Below, in pieces: positions 27,371 through 37,100 of a stretch of 64,000 nucleotides of DNA; the first letter of the stretch is position 1, and each line of letters starts with the position of its first letter. A program made the translations under genes and the position numbers. The notes beneath the pieces are model-generated. The model had not been told where the DNA came from. It ran no database searches and saw only the letters and a program-made list of their open reading frames with translations. Origin of the DNA: UBA1563 sp041671545 (GTDB taxonomy: Bacteria; Bacteroidota; Ignavibacteria; Ignavibacteriales; Ignavibacteriaceae); NCBI GenBank assembly GCA_041671545.1, contig JBAZBI010000001.1, positions 372,001 through 436,000 of the forward strand. The letters are read 5' to 3'.

Positions 27371-29455
27371 CTATTTTTTAGCTACGATCTTAAATTCTAA
27401 TTCACTTTGATCAAGCACAGTTTCTTTGGTTTTTAACAGTACTTGAATTTTATTCTTACCAAATTTCATTTCCTTGGACAGATTAAAAGTCAACGATTCC
27501 CAGAAGAAAAATTTATTGTCATTTTCGTCTATTGCAAAATTCTTAACTTCAAGGAGAACTTTATCTTTCCAAAGGAAAGATAACGAGCAGTTCTTAAATG
27601 ATTTGTGCGAATCGTTAATCACCCAAATATCAGAGTTGAATTTCGCTTCCGGCAGAAAGGCATCTTGTCTAATGCGGATGGAAAGCAACAGCGGCTTAAA
27701 TGCTTGCTGCAATGCTTTGTAACCGGACTTCTTCTTTCCATAAAAATCAACAACCGACCACGTAATCGAAGGCCAGCAATCAACAAACATAAATTGAAAA
27801 ATCCCGGTGATGCCGTTATTCTTTTTGCGTCTGTAAAACTCTGTCGCAGTTTTCAGAAGATCAGCCTGATATGCTTGTGAATTTTTTATAAACTCACCGA
27901 CATTTTTTCCGCGCTCGATCTTGGCGATATTAAAAGTCTGATCGAATTGGAAATTGTGATATTCCCATTCTTTCCAATCGTACTTGCTGATTGCTTTGGG
28001 CGTTAAAAACTTTTTAAGAGAAGAAAGTTCCGGAAGAGCTTGCGCTCCAAATTCTGTTACAAGCGGACCCATCGGTGTCGCAGCGTAATGTTCTTTTTTT
28101 CCCCAATACCAGCCGTCATAGGGATGTTCTTCATAGTTTGAAGCGATCCGGATTATGCGGGAATTATCTTCGCTCAAAACAGCAGTGTGTAAAAGTTTAT
28201 CAAGAGTTTCAATCTGTTCTCCCGGTTCATTGTGGCAGCACCAAAATGCGATAGAAGGATGATTATAAAACTGTCGAACCATGTCTTTTATTTGTGCAAC
28301 TGCGTTCTGAGCAAAAACTTTTGAGTTATCATACGTCCACTGAAGTGGAAAATCTTGCCACAGTAAAATTCCTTGTTTGTCAAATTCATCGTATAATTCT
28401 TTCCGGTTTACATGCGCGTGCACACGAACGACGTTGATATTTGCAGCTTTAATGTCACTAACAAGTTTTTTTATTTTAGTGGAAGAGAGTTGACTTAAAA
28501 ATTGAGTAGGAATAATATTTGTCCCGCGGAGAAATAGTTTTTTACTGTTGAGATAGAAATTTTGCTCGTCGTCTAACCGAACTTCTTTGATTCCGAAAGT
28601 TTCAACTTGAGTTTCAAACAATTCAGAAGAAATTTCAAGTTGATAGAGTTCGGGTTTGCCGGTATCCCAACTAAACCAAAGTTTCGGATTTTCAATTTCA
28701 AATGAAAACGAGAATGAACCTTGTTTTGGTTTTATATTGACGAAAATTTCTTTTTGCTGAAATTTCCTCCCGGAATTTGTTAAACCAATTTTTATTTTTG
28801 CTGTGACAGACCGAGATACATTATTCAGATACGAGGCAGTGACCTCTATTATCGCCTTCTTTTTATTGGCTGATATTGTACTACCAACTTTAATATTTTC
28901 AATAAAAACTTTTTCACCAGTCAGCAATTCAACATCATTCCAAATACCGCCGGTGTTTTGATCTTGTCCGAATTCATAACTCCATCCGCCAGGTCTGCAA
29001 TCGTGATGATTGAAAATTCCTTTTATCAACTTTTTCTTCAATGGCCAAACTTCACCGGGAATTTCTTTTGGCGAAGTGACTTTTACAACTAAAAAGTTGC
29101 TGCCGACTTTTAATTCTTTGGAAACATTAAAAACGAATTTTTGAAAATAACCTTCGTGCTTTCCTATATTTTTTCCGTTCAACCAGACTTCTGCGAAATA
29201 ATCTACTCCTTTAAAAAGAAGAACTGAGATGTCATCTTCAGTCAAATCATTTTTCAGAACGAAATTAGTAGCAAACCAAATGGAACCGTTAAAATTGTGG
29301 AAGCCTTCACATTCCCAATTTGAGGGAACTGCAATTTTATTTTTTGGATTTTGTTTTAAAAGCGTTTCGATTTCTGTAAACGAATACTTATCATCTGAGT
29401 CGGTTACATAATTCCACGATCCGTTCAGCAAAATATTTTTTGATTGAGATTTCAT
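27371..29455 (-). CDS. Glycoside hydrolase family 2 protein (beta-mannosidase/galactosidase-like)
   Basis: The 694-residue enzyme has the GH2 layout: jelly-roll domain (NGSWNYVTD, WLNGKNIGKHEGYF), immunoglobulin-like domain, then a TIM barrel. The acid/base Glu is in FWCCHNEPGEQ (about residue 410) and the nucleophile Glu in GPLVTEFGAQALP (about 468). No signal peptide is seen, so it should act in the cytoplasm on imported oligosaccharides. The frame extends to a TTG at 29485, but the ATG at 29455 starts one base after the ATPase stop and gives a normal N-terminus. The sugar and linkage are not readable; an exo-beta-glycosidase is most likely. Confidence 0.87.
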   Translation of the reverse strand: MKSQSKNILLNGSWNYVTDSDDKYSFTEIETLLKQNPKNKIAVPSNWECEGFHNFNGSIWFATNFVLKNDLTEDDISVLLFKGVDYFAEVWLNGKNIGKHEGYFQKFVFNVSKELKVGSNFLVVKVTSPKEIPGEVWPLKKKLIKGIFNHHDCRPGGWSYEFGQDQNTGGIWNDVELLTGEKVFIENIKVGSTISANKKKAIIEVTASYLNNVSRSVTAKIKIGLTNSGRKFQQKEIFVNIKPKQGSFSFSFEIENPKLWFSWDTGKPELYQLEISSELFETQVETFGIKEVRLDDEQNFYLNSKKLFLRGTNIIPTQFLSQLSSTKIKKLVSDIKAANINVVRVHAHVNRKELYDEFDKQGILLWQDFPLQWTYDNSKVFAQNAVAQIKDMVRQFYNHPSIAFWCCHNEPGEQIETLDKLLHTAVLSEDNSRIIRIASNYEEHPYDGWYWGKKEHYAATPMGPLVTEFGAQALPELSSLKKFLTPKAISKYDWKEWEYHNFQFDQTFNIAKIERGKNVGEFIKNSQAYQADLLKTATEFYRRKKNNGITGIFQFMFVDCWPSITWSVVDFYGKKKSGYKALQQAFKPLLLSIRIRQDAFLPEAKFNSDIWVINDSHKSFKNCSLSFLWKDKVLLEVKNFAIDENDNKFFFWESLTFNLSKEMKFGKNKIQVLLKTKETVLDQSELEFKIVAKK

Positions 29456-29456
29456 G

Positions 29457-30560
29457 TTAAATTCTTTTTTCGCTTTCTGAATCAAAATAATTTACTTTAG
29501 AAAGATCGATTACAAATTCAGAATTTAACTTGATTGAAGAATTTTCTCGAGCAGAAATTCTTGCAGTTATCTGAACTTCGTCAAGAGCAAAGTAAACGAA
29601 TGTTTCGTTCCCCATCGGTTCGACCAGATCAATTTTAACATTTATTTTTGCTAAGTTAGATGTACCCATCGTTGTAGATGAATCGTAAATATCTTCGGGT
29701 CGGATTCCAACCCAAATTTTTCTGCCAACATATTTTGTTAAACGCGTTTCATCAAGTTCAGGTATTTCAAATGTTAACGAACCTTTATCGCTCGAGAAAA
29801 AAAGTTTATCATGGTCTATAATCGAGCCGGAGATAAAGTTCATTGCCGGACTTCCAATGAATCCCGCAACAAATTTATTTACCGGTTTTTGGTACAATTC
29901 CATCGGAGGAGCAACTTGCTGTACAACTCCTTTATTCATCACCACAATGCGGTCTCCCATCGTCATCGCTTCCACTTGATCATGTGTAACATAAATGATT
30001 GTTGCTTCCAACTTCTTATGTAATTTTGAAATTTCCGTCCTCATTTGCACACGAAGTTTTGCGTCGAGGTTGCTTAACGGTTCATCAAATAAAAATACTT
30101 TCGGTTGGCGTACGATCGCTCGCCCCAAGGCTACACGCTGTCTCTGACCGCCCGATAATTCTTTCGGCTTTCTTTTAAGATATTCCTCAAGCCCTAAAAT
30201 TTTTGCCGCTTCATTAACTCTTTTTGTGATCTCATCTTTTGGAAATTTTCTAATTTTTAATCCGAAAGAAATATTATCAAAAACAGACATGTGTGGATAG
30301 AGGGCGTAATTCTGAAATACCATAGCGATGTCTCTATCTTTCGGCGGAACAGAATTAACTAATTTCCCATCGATAAAAAGTTCTCCAGCCGAAATGTCTT
30401 CCAAACCGGCGATCATTCTAAGTGTGGTTGATTTTCCGCACCCTGACGGACCAACAAGCACAACAAATTCTTTGTCCTCGATTTCAATTGATACATCGGA
30501 AACTACCCGGTTTCCTTTATCGTAATCTTTACAAATATTTTTGAGAGTTACATTCGCCAT
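29457..30560 (-). CDS. ABC transporter ATPase, UgpC/MsmK type
   Basis: The 367-residue protein is the ATP-hydrolysing subunit of a CUT1 sugar importer. It has Walker A GPSGCGKST, the signature LSGGQRQRVALGRAIVR, Walker B VFLFDEPLSNLDAKLR and the switch His in VTHDQVEAMTMGD, then a C-terminal OB-fold regulatory domain (GIRPEDIYD). Such ATPases can serve several importers. It lies between the GH94 and GH2 genes rather than next to the permeases, but in the same operon direction. Confidence 0.94.
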   Translation of the reverse strand: MANVTLKNICKDYDKGNRVVSDVSIEIEDKEFVVLVGPSGCGKSTTLRMIAGLEDISAGELFIDGKLVNSVPPKDRDIAMVFQNYALYPHMSVFDNISFGLKIRKFPKDEITKRVNEAAKILGLEEYLKRKPKELSGGQRQRVALGRAIVRQPKVFLFDEPLSNLDAKLRVQMRTEISKLHKKLEATIIYVTHDQVEAMTMGDRIVVMNKGVVQQVAPPMELYQKPVNKFVAGFIGSPAMNFISGSIIDHDKLFFSSDKGSLTFEIPELDETRLTKYVGRKIWVGIRPEDIYDSSTTMGTSNLAKINVKIDLVEPMGNETFVYFALDEVQITARISARENSSIKLNSEFVIDLSKVNYFDSESEKRI

Positions 30561-30641
30561 AACACCAAGTTTTTTTATTATATAATAGTGGATTGTTTAA
30601 GAACTTAGAACAAATTCATACTTTGTTAATCAAACTCACTT

Positions 30642-33026
30642 TCACTTTATGGTTGTTAAGTGAACAATCACTTCGCATTCACCTTTGTCTTGCGGAAGAA
30701 TGAGATTTGATGTTTGTTCAACTTCGTCAACGGAAATTTTTGCTACTCCGCTTGAGACATGTCCATTGTTAATAACTTTTATGTTGTAAGTACAATTTCT
30801 AAAAATTCTTTTAACTGAAAATGAATCCCATTCTTTTGGAATGCATGGATCAATCAACAAACCATCGTTGGTCGCGCGAACTCCTAAAATCCAATCGACA
30901 ACAACTTTAACAAACCAGGATGCCGATCCGGTGTACCATGTCCATCCGCCCATTCCATAATTTGGAGAGTCGGGACCATCAATATTTCCTGGAGTTACAA
31001 ACGGTTCGGCAACATATAAATCGGGATTCATTCCGCTATAAATCGGATTAAGTCTCTTGTAGGCTTCATACGCCATGTCACCGTTTTTCAGTGAAGCATA
31101 AGCCCAAACAGCCCACGTAGCTGCATGTGAATACACTCCTCCATTCTCTCTTCTACCAGGAGCGTAACGAGAAAGATAGCCAATATTTTTATCGGGAGTG
31201 CTGTAAGCAGGAAAATGCAATAACGCTCCATTATTTTTCAGAAGATATTTCCCAACCGATTCCATCGCTTGCACTTGTTTTTCTTCTGGAGCAATCCCGC
31301 TGATCACCGACCATGTTTGAGGATTGAGCCAGATAAATGCTTCTTTATTCTCTTTACTTCCAATTTTTTGTCCTGAATCTTTCGTAGCTCCCCAAAACCA
31401 TTCACCATCCCAAGCATTTGCATCAAAAGATTTTTTCAATGCATCTGCTTTTTCATCATAATGATTTGCTAACTTGTTTTCACCAATCGACTTTAAAACT
31501 GCAACAAATCTTTTTAGAGTAGTGTATAAAAATTGCGTTAACCAAATTGATTCACCTTTCCAATCGAGTCCAACCGCGCTTAAACCATCGTTCCAATCTC
31601 CCGCACCGATAAGAGTTAAACCTCTTCCACTTAATCGCGTTAAAACTTTATCAAAAGCTTTAAGCGAATGTTCAAGCAGATTTCCTTCTTTTTCAGAATG
31701 ATAATATGGCTCAACCGATTTTAGAATTTCATAGTTTCCGGTTTCCTCTATGTAATGTGTGATGATATAAGGCAACCACAACAAATCGTCCGTCATTTCG
31801 GTACGGAGACCCGTTTCCGTAATTGGATGCCACCAGTGTAAAACCGCACCGTCTTCAAACTGATGTCTTGCATGAAGTTTGATTTGTTTTTCTGTATAAG
31901 TTGGATCGATAGCCAAATAAACCAAACTGTCCTGAAGCTGATCGCGGAAACCGAATGCACCGCTTTGTTGATAATACGCTGTTCGCGCCCAAAGTCTGCC
32001 GGCAATTGCCTGGTAGCGGAACCATTTGTTAACTGAAAGATTCATAGCCTCGTCGGGAGTTTCAATTTCCAATGTTCCTAAAAAGTTTTTCCAAAAAGTT
32101 TTTACTTCTGTTAAAGCGGAAACAATTTTCTCTTCCGTGTTAAATTTTTCAATCGAAGCACTTATTTCATCTTTGTTTTCTTTCAAACCGAAATAGAAAG
32201 CTGCTTGTTGACTCTCTTTTGAATCAATCATGAGATCAATTTTAATTGTTCCGATCGAGTCATTCCACTTACCGGTTTTCTTTGTAAGTTTTTCGTTCTT
32301 TATTCCAACCGGACTTGCAAGCGTATTATTCTGGCCAATGAAAGCTTCTTTATCGCCTTCATAATCAGTAACTTTTCGATTGGAAGAGATGAATCCGAAG
32401 TAATTGTATTCAATGTTCCAATGCCCGCGGTCGCCAAGAGGAATTTCCCATAATCTTTTTGTTCCGATCATCGCATTAGCTTTTTCATCAAATTCCGTTT
32501 CGATAAAAGTTTTGTGGAATTCTCTATGAAAGTCTTCCGAAGAACCGAGACACCATTCAAAATATGAAAAGATTGAGAGATCAACTTGTTTATCCCTTGA
32601 GTTCTCAATTTTAAAATCCCAGATTTCAAGCGTTTCATTCATCGGAACAAAAATTGTAAGAATGATCTTTACTCCTTTATATTCCGAACTAAAAACCGCA
32701 TAACCAAAACCGTATCGTACTTCACAATGATCGAGCGGCGTTTTAACAATGTTCCATGTTGGACTCCAAACTTCTCCGGTTTGGTTATCTTTTATGTAAA
32801 AATACTTTCCCCAATTATCCTGGATCATATCTTGATGCCAGCGGTTTAATCGATTGAATTCAGAATGTGTCAGCCAGCTAAATCCCCCGCCGGTTTGCGA
32901 TATGACTAATCCGTAATCTCCATTTGAAATAACATTAACCCAGGGTTTGGGAGTAAAAGGAGTATTAATTATATATTCGTTTCCATCGTTGGAAAATTGT
33001 CCATATTTAGTTGAGTATGTGTTCAT
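30642..33026 (-). CDS. GH94 glycoside phosphorylase
   Basis: The 794-residue protein has the GH94 fold: N-terminal beta-sandwich (YIINTPFTPKPWVNVISNGDYG), then an alpha/alpha-barrel with YQQSGAFGFRDQLQDS (353-368), HWWHPITETGLRTEMTDDLL (398-416) and the catalytic-Asp block GAGDWNDGL (474-482). GH94 enzymes cleave beta-glucosidic links with phosphate to give a sugar 1-phosphate, which saves ATP. The barrel motifs look more like the GH94 domain of cyclic beta-1,2-glucan synthases than like cellobiose phosphorylase (from memory), but the protein is shorter than known 1,2-beta-oligoglucan phosphorylases (over 1,000 residues). There is no signal peptide. It lies between the LacI and ATPase genes. 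Confidence 0.88.
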   Translation of the reverse strand: MNTYSTKYGQFSNDGNEYIINTPFTPKPWVNVISNGDYGLVISQTGGGFSWLTHSEFNRLNRWHQDMIQDNWGKYFYIKDNQTGEVWSPTWNIVKTPLDHCEVRYGFGYAVFSSEYKGVKIILTIFVPMNETLEIWDFKIENSRDKQVDLSIFSYFEWCLGSSEDFHREFHKTFIETEFDEKANAMIGTKRLWEIPLGDRGHWNIEYNYFGFISSNRKVTDYEGDKEAFIGQNNTLASPVGIKNEKLTKKTGKWNDSIGTIKIDLMIDSKESQQAAFYFGLKENKDEISASIEKFNTEEKIVSALTEVKTFWKNFLGTLEIETPDEAMNLSVNKWFRYQAIAGRLWARTAYYQQSGAFGFRDQLQDSLVYLAIDPTYTEKQIKLHARHQFEDGAVLHWWHPITETGLRTEMTDDLLWLPYIITHYIEETGNYEILKSVEPYYHSEKEGNLLEHSLKAFDKVLTRLSGRGLTLIGAGDWNDGLSAVGLDWKGESIWLTQFLYTTLKRFVAVLKSIGENKLANHYDEKADALKKSFDANAWDGEWFWGATKDSGQKIGSKENKEAFIWLNPQTWSVISGIAPEEKQVQAMESVGKYLLKNNGALLHFPAYSTPDKNIGYLSRYAPGRRENGGVYSHAATWAVWAYASLKNGDMAYEAYKRLNPIYSGMNPDLYVAEPFVTPGNIDGPDSPNYGMGGWTWYTGSASWFVKVVVDWILGVRATNDGLLIDPCIPKEWDSFSVKRIFRNCTYNIKVINNGHVSSGVAKISVDEVEQTSNLILPQDKGECEVIVHLTTIK

Positions 33027-33058
33027 AAATTTTGTATCTGCTTTATCTTTTTTGTCTG

Positions 33059-34057
33059 TTAGATTGACCCGCCGGGAACCAATTCCGTTGGTACAGTAAT
33101 ATGTTTAAATTCTTTTTTCTCTGTTTTATTCATCCGTTTAATAAGAATTGTTGCCGCTTCTTTGCCAAGTTCATAGATTGGAACATGCAAAGTTGTTAAT
33201 CGTGGATTAAGAAATTGCGAAGCAAAAATATCGTCAAATCCGGCAACGCCAAAGTCGGTTGGGATTTTAAGATTTAACTGCCTTGCAGCAATATAACATC
33301 CGATAGCCATCATATCGTTTCCAGCGAAAATCACTTCCGGTCGCTCTTTTAATTTTAATAATTTTACACTCGCTGCTTGTCCTCCAAAGGTTGTAAAATC
33401 CCCTTCTATCAGCCAATTTTTATTAACCGTAATTCCATTATCTTCTAATGCATTAAGGTAACCGCGCTGCCTCTGAATCGCATCGTTGTTGTTGAGCGGT
33501 CCCGAAATATGAGCGATCTTTCTGATTTTTTTTATGTTGATAATGTAATCCGTTAGAGAATAAGCGCCGTTGTAATTATCAATACTGATCGAATCGCATT
33601 TATCATAATCTCTTTTACCTGAAATAACAACCGTCGGGAGTTGATTGAGGCGGAGAAGCTTTCGAACCTCATCATCAATTGCAGGGGTCATCAAAATAAT
33701 TCCGCCGACAATTCCGCGGCTCATAAAATCGATGATGGCTTCCGCAGTTGAACGTTTGCCGTGCGAACTGGAAACCATCGTGTAATACTTGTTCAGGTAA
33801 CAAACTTCATCTACGCCATGAATAATTTCCATAAAAAATTCACCGTAAATGTCCGGCATTACCAATCCAATGATGTTTGATTTCTTTGTAACAAAACTCC
33901 TTGCCAACAAATTAGGTTTATAATTTAGTTGCGAAGCCATTGCAAGCACTTTTGCTTTCGTATCTTTTGTGACGGACGGATCATCATTTAACGCCCGGCT
34001 AATTGTAGCTGTGGATACTCCGCACTTTTGCGCCAATTCTTTGATTGTAATTGTCAT
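33059..34057 (-). CDS. LacI-family transcriptional regulator
   Basis: The 332-residue protein has an N-terminal LacI helix-turn-helix (TIKELAQKCGVSTATISRAL) and hinge helix (KPNLLARSFVTKKSNIIGLV), then a periplasmic-binding-like sensor domain (GIILMTPAIDD, HISGPLNN, AGFDDIFASQFLNPRLTTL). It is the first gene of the sugar operon, 32 bp before GH94, and is divergent from the large secreted protein. An operator-like palindrome lies in the shared upstream region. It probably represses or activates both arms in response to an oligosaccharide from the pathway (inference). Confidence 0.93.
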   Translation of the reverse strand: MTITIKELAQKCGVSTATISRALNDDPSVTKDTKAKVLAMASQLNYKPNLLARSFVTKKSNIIGLVMPDIYGEFFMEIIHGVDEVCYLNKYYTMVSSSHGKRSTAEAIIDFMSRGIVGGIILMTPAIDDEVRKLLRLNQLPTVVISGKRDYDKCDSISIDNYNGAYSLTDYIINIKKIRKIAHISGPLNNNDAIQRQRGYLNALEDNGITVNKNWLIEGDFTTFGGQAASVKLLKLKERPEVIFAGNDMMAIGCYIAARQLNLKIPTDFGVAGFDDIFASQFLNPRLTTLHVPIYELGKEAATILIKRMNKTEKKEFKHITVPTELVPGGSI

Positions 34058-34074
34058 TTTTAAAATTTATTTTA

Positions 34075-34090
34075 ATGTAATCGTTTTCAT
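34075..34090. promoter_or_regulatory. Candidate LacI-type operator
   Basis: ATGTAATCGTTTTCAT is an imperfect inverted repeat centred on CG; the half sites ATGTAATC and ATGAAAAC agree at six of eight positions. LacI-family operators commonly have a central CG. It lies 18 bp upstream of the lacI-type start and 64 bp upstream of the divergent gene, so it could control both. Confidence 0.5.
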
Positions 34091-34153
34091 GTAAAGAAAT
34101 TTATCAAATTATTCTCATTTTATCAAATCAATATGAAAAAATTTAAGGGATGA

Positions 34154-37100
34154 ATGACCATGAAATTCAAATTCAGCATCTGTTTCCTTTTCACTTTTTG
34201 GATTTTCCCGAACACTTTTTCGCAGCAAGCAATTACCATAGATGATTTCGGGAAGACTCAAAAATGGAAAATTATCGCTTCTGATCTCGTAGAAGTTTCA
34301 ACTTCTACCGTTCCCGGCATTGCAGGCGATTGTCTAAAACTTGATTATAATTTTGTCGGCGGTTCCGGTTATGGCGGAATCCAAACACACTTTCCCGTCG
34401 CGTTTCCGGCAAATTATGAATTCTCCTTCTTCTTAAAAGGCAACTCTCCAAACAATAATCTAGAATTTAAACTTCTCGATGCTGAAGGAACAAGCGTTTG
34501 GTGGACAATTTACCGTGATTACTCTTTCCCGAAAGATTGGGTGAAAATAAAAATTAAACAGAGACACATCACCAAAGGTTGGGGACCGACTACTGAAATG
34601 AAACCGTCGCGCATTGATAAATTGGAATTTATGATCTCCTCGGCTAACGGCGGCAAAGGAACGCTTTATTTTGATAGCTTCGATTTCACACCGCTTGATT
34701 CGGTACAAGATAATAACTTTACCCCGGAAGTCATCTCTCCGGCAGGTACAACTACTCTATCAAAAAATCTCTTTGATAAAAACTTGAAAACAGAGTATTC
34801 ACTTACATCGAAAGATGAAGCAGGTCTTGTTATTGATCTTCATCGCACACGCGAATTTGGCGGCTTAAAGATCGATTGGAGTGAAGAGAAATTTGCGAAA
34901 GAATTTTCTCTTTCTCTTTCAGATGATAATAAAAATTGGGGAACTGTTTACTCGGTAAAGGATGGAAATAGAAAGACAAGTTTCATCCCTTTGCCGGAAG
35001 CGGAATCGCGTTATCTCAAACTGGATTTGAAGAAACCGGGAAATGGGAACGGATATTCAATTAAAGAGATTGAGTTGCTGGATCTCGACTTTTCATCCTC
35101 ACCGAATAACATTTACAAAGCAATTACCAAAGAAAATCCGCGAGGATTTTTCCCGAAATATTTTCTCGATGAAGCTTCTTACTTTACAGTTGTTGGTGTA
35201 AACGGTGACAGAAAAGAAGCGTTAATAAACGAAGAAGGGCAAATTGAAGTTGATAAATCTTCATGCTCGGTTGAACCTTTTATTGTAAGCGATGGGAAAC
35301 TCGATACATGGAATGATTCTCGAAACTCACAGTCACTCGAGGATGATTACCTCCCTATTCCGATTGTAAAGCGAACAACAGATAATCTTCAGCTAACCAT
35401 AAAAACTTTTGCGGACGGTGAATCCGGTAGTTCTTTATTGAATATGTCTTATCAGCTAAAAAATATATCGAACAGAAGACAATCCGGTAAAATTTATTTC
35501 GCAATCCGTCCTTTTCAAGTGAATCCTTCCTATCAATTTTTGAATACACAAGGCGGAGCTTCCAAAATTGGATCAATTGCTTTTACAGATGGGAAAGTGT
35601 TGATCGACAAAGACAAATCGATTTGTTTTTTAGCTAAACCGGATGCTTTCGGAGCCACCGATTTTGATCATGGAGATATTGTTGAATTTATTGGTCGAAA
35701 TGAACTGCCGGAAAATTCTACCGTTGAAGATAGTCATGGTTTCGCATCGGCTGCTTTGGAATATCGATTTGATTTAGCACCCGGAGAAGAAAAGGATTTT
35801 TATTTCGTTTCACCGTTTCATAATTCGGAAATTGTTCTACCAACCTTTTCTTCTGAAAAAGAGAGAAAGATATTTGTTAATGCTAAACTTGAAAGGGTTA
35901 AAAAGTTTTGGAAAGAAAAACTTAATGTGCTTGATATAAAACTGCCTCCGAAATATCAAAAATGGATAAATACGCTTCGCACAACATTGGCATATATTTT
36001 AATCAACCGCGACAGTGTAGGCATTCAGCCAGGTTCTCGCTCGTATGAAAGATCATGGATTCGCGACGGCTCGTTAACTTCTTCTGCTTTGTTAAAACTT
36101 GGGATCACCAAAGAGGTAAAAGAATTTATTGATTGGTATGCTTCCTTCCAATATGCAAATGGTAAAGTTCCCTGCGTGGTTGATCGCCGCGGAGCTGATC
36201 CGGTACCGGAAAACGATAGTCACGGACAACTGATTTATTTAATCAACCAATATTTTCTTTTTACAAAAGATACGACCTACCTTCGATCGAAATTTAATAA
36301 TGTTGTTCAAGCAGTGAACTATATTGAGTATTTAATGAATCAGCGAAGAACTGAAAACTACAAAACAGTTGATTCGCTAAAAGTTTTTTATGGATTATTG
36401 CCCGAATCGATAAGCCACGAAGGCTACTCTGAAAAGCCGATGCATTCATATTGGGATGATTTTTTTGCCATCAAAGGATTGAAGGATGCTGTTGAAATTG
36501 CAACTGCTTTAAACGAGAAAGAATATCTTAAAAAATTCATTTCGATAAGAGATGAATTTTCAAAAAATCTTATTGCCTCGTTGAACCTTGCGATTAAAGA
36601 AAGGAAGATCAACTACATTCCGGGTTGCGCGGAATTAGGCGATTTTGATGCTACTTCTACGGCAATTGCCCTCTATCCGTGTAATGAAAAAAGAAATTTG
36701 CCGCAACCATTTTTAGATAATACATTCAATCGTTACTTCGGTTTCTTCATCAAACGACGCGACGATCCTTCTTTCAATTGGATAAATTATACGCCTTACG
36801 AAATCAGGACACTTGGAGCTTTCATCTACTTAAATCAGCCGGAACGAGCGCACGCACTGCTTGACTTTTTCTTCCGCGACCAGCGCCCGCAGGGTTGGAA
36901 CCACTGGGCGGAAGTGGTTTGGAAAGATCCCAAAACCGCAAGATTTATCGGAGATATGCCGCATACCTGGGTTGGATCAGATTACATTTCTTCGCTGCGT
37001 TCATTTTTTGTTTACGAAGATGAATTGAATCACTCGCTTGTTCTTGGTGCAGGAATTTTACCTGAGTGGTTGGATACAAATGAAAGAATAAGTTTTAATA

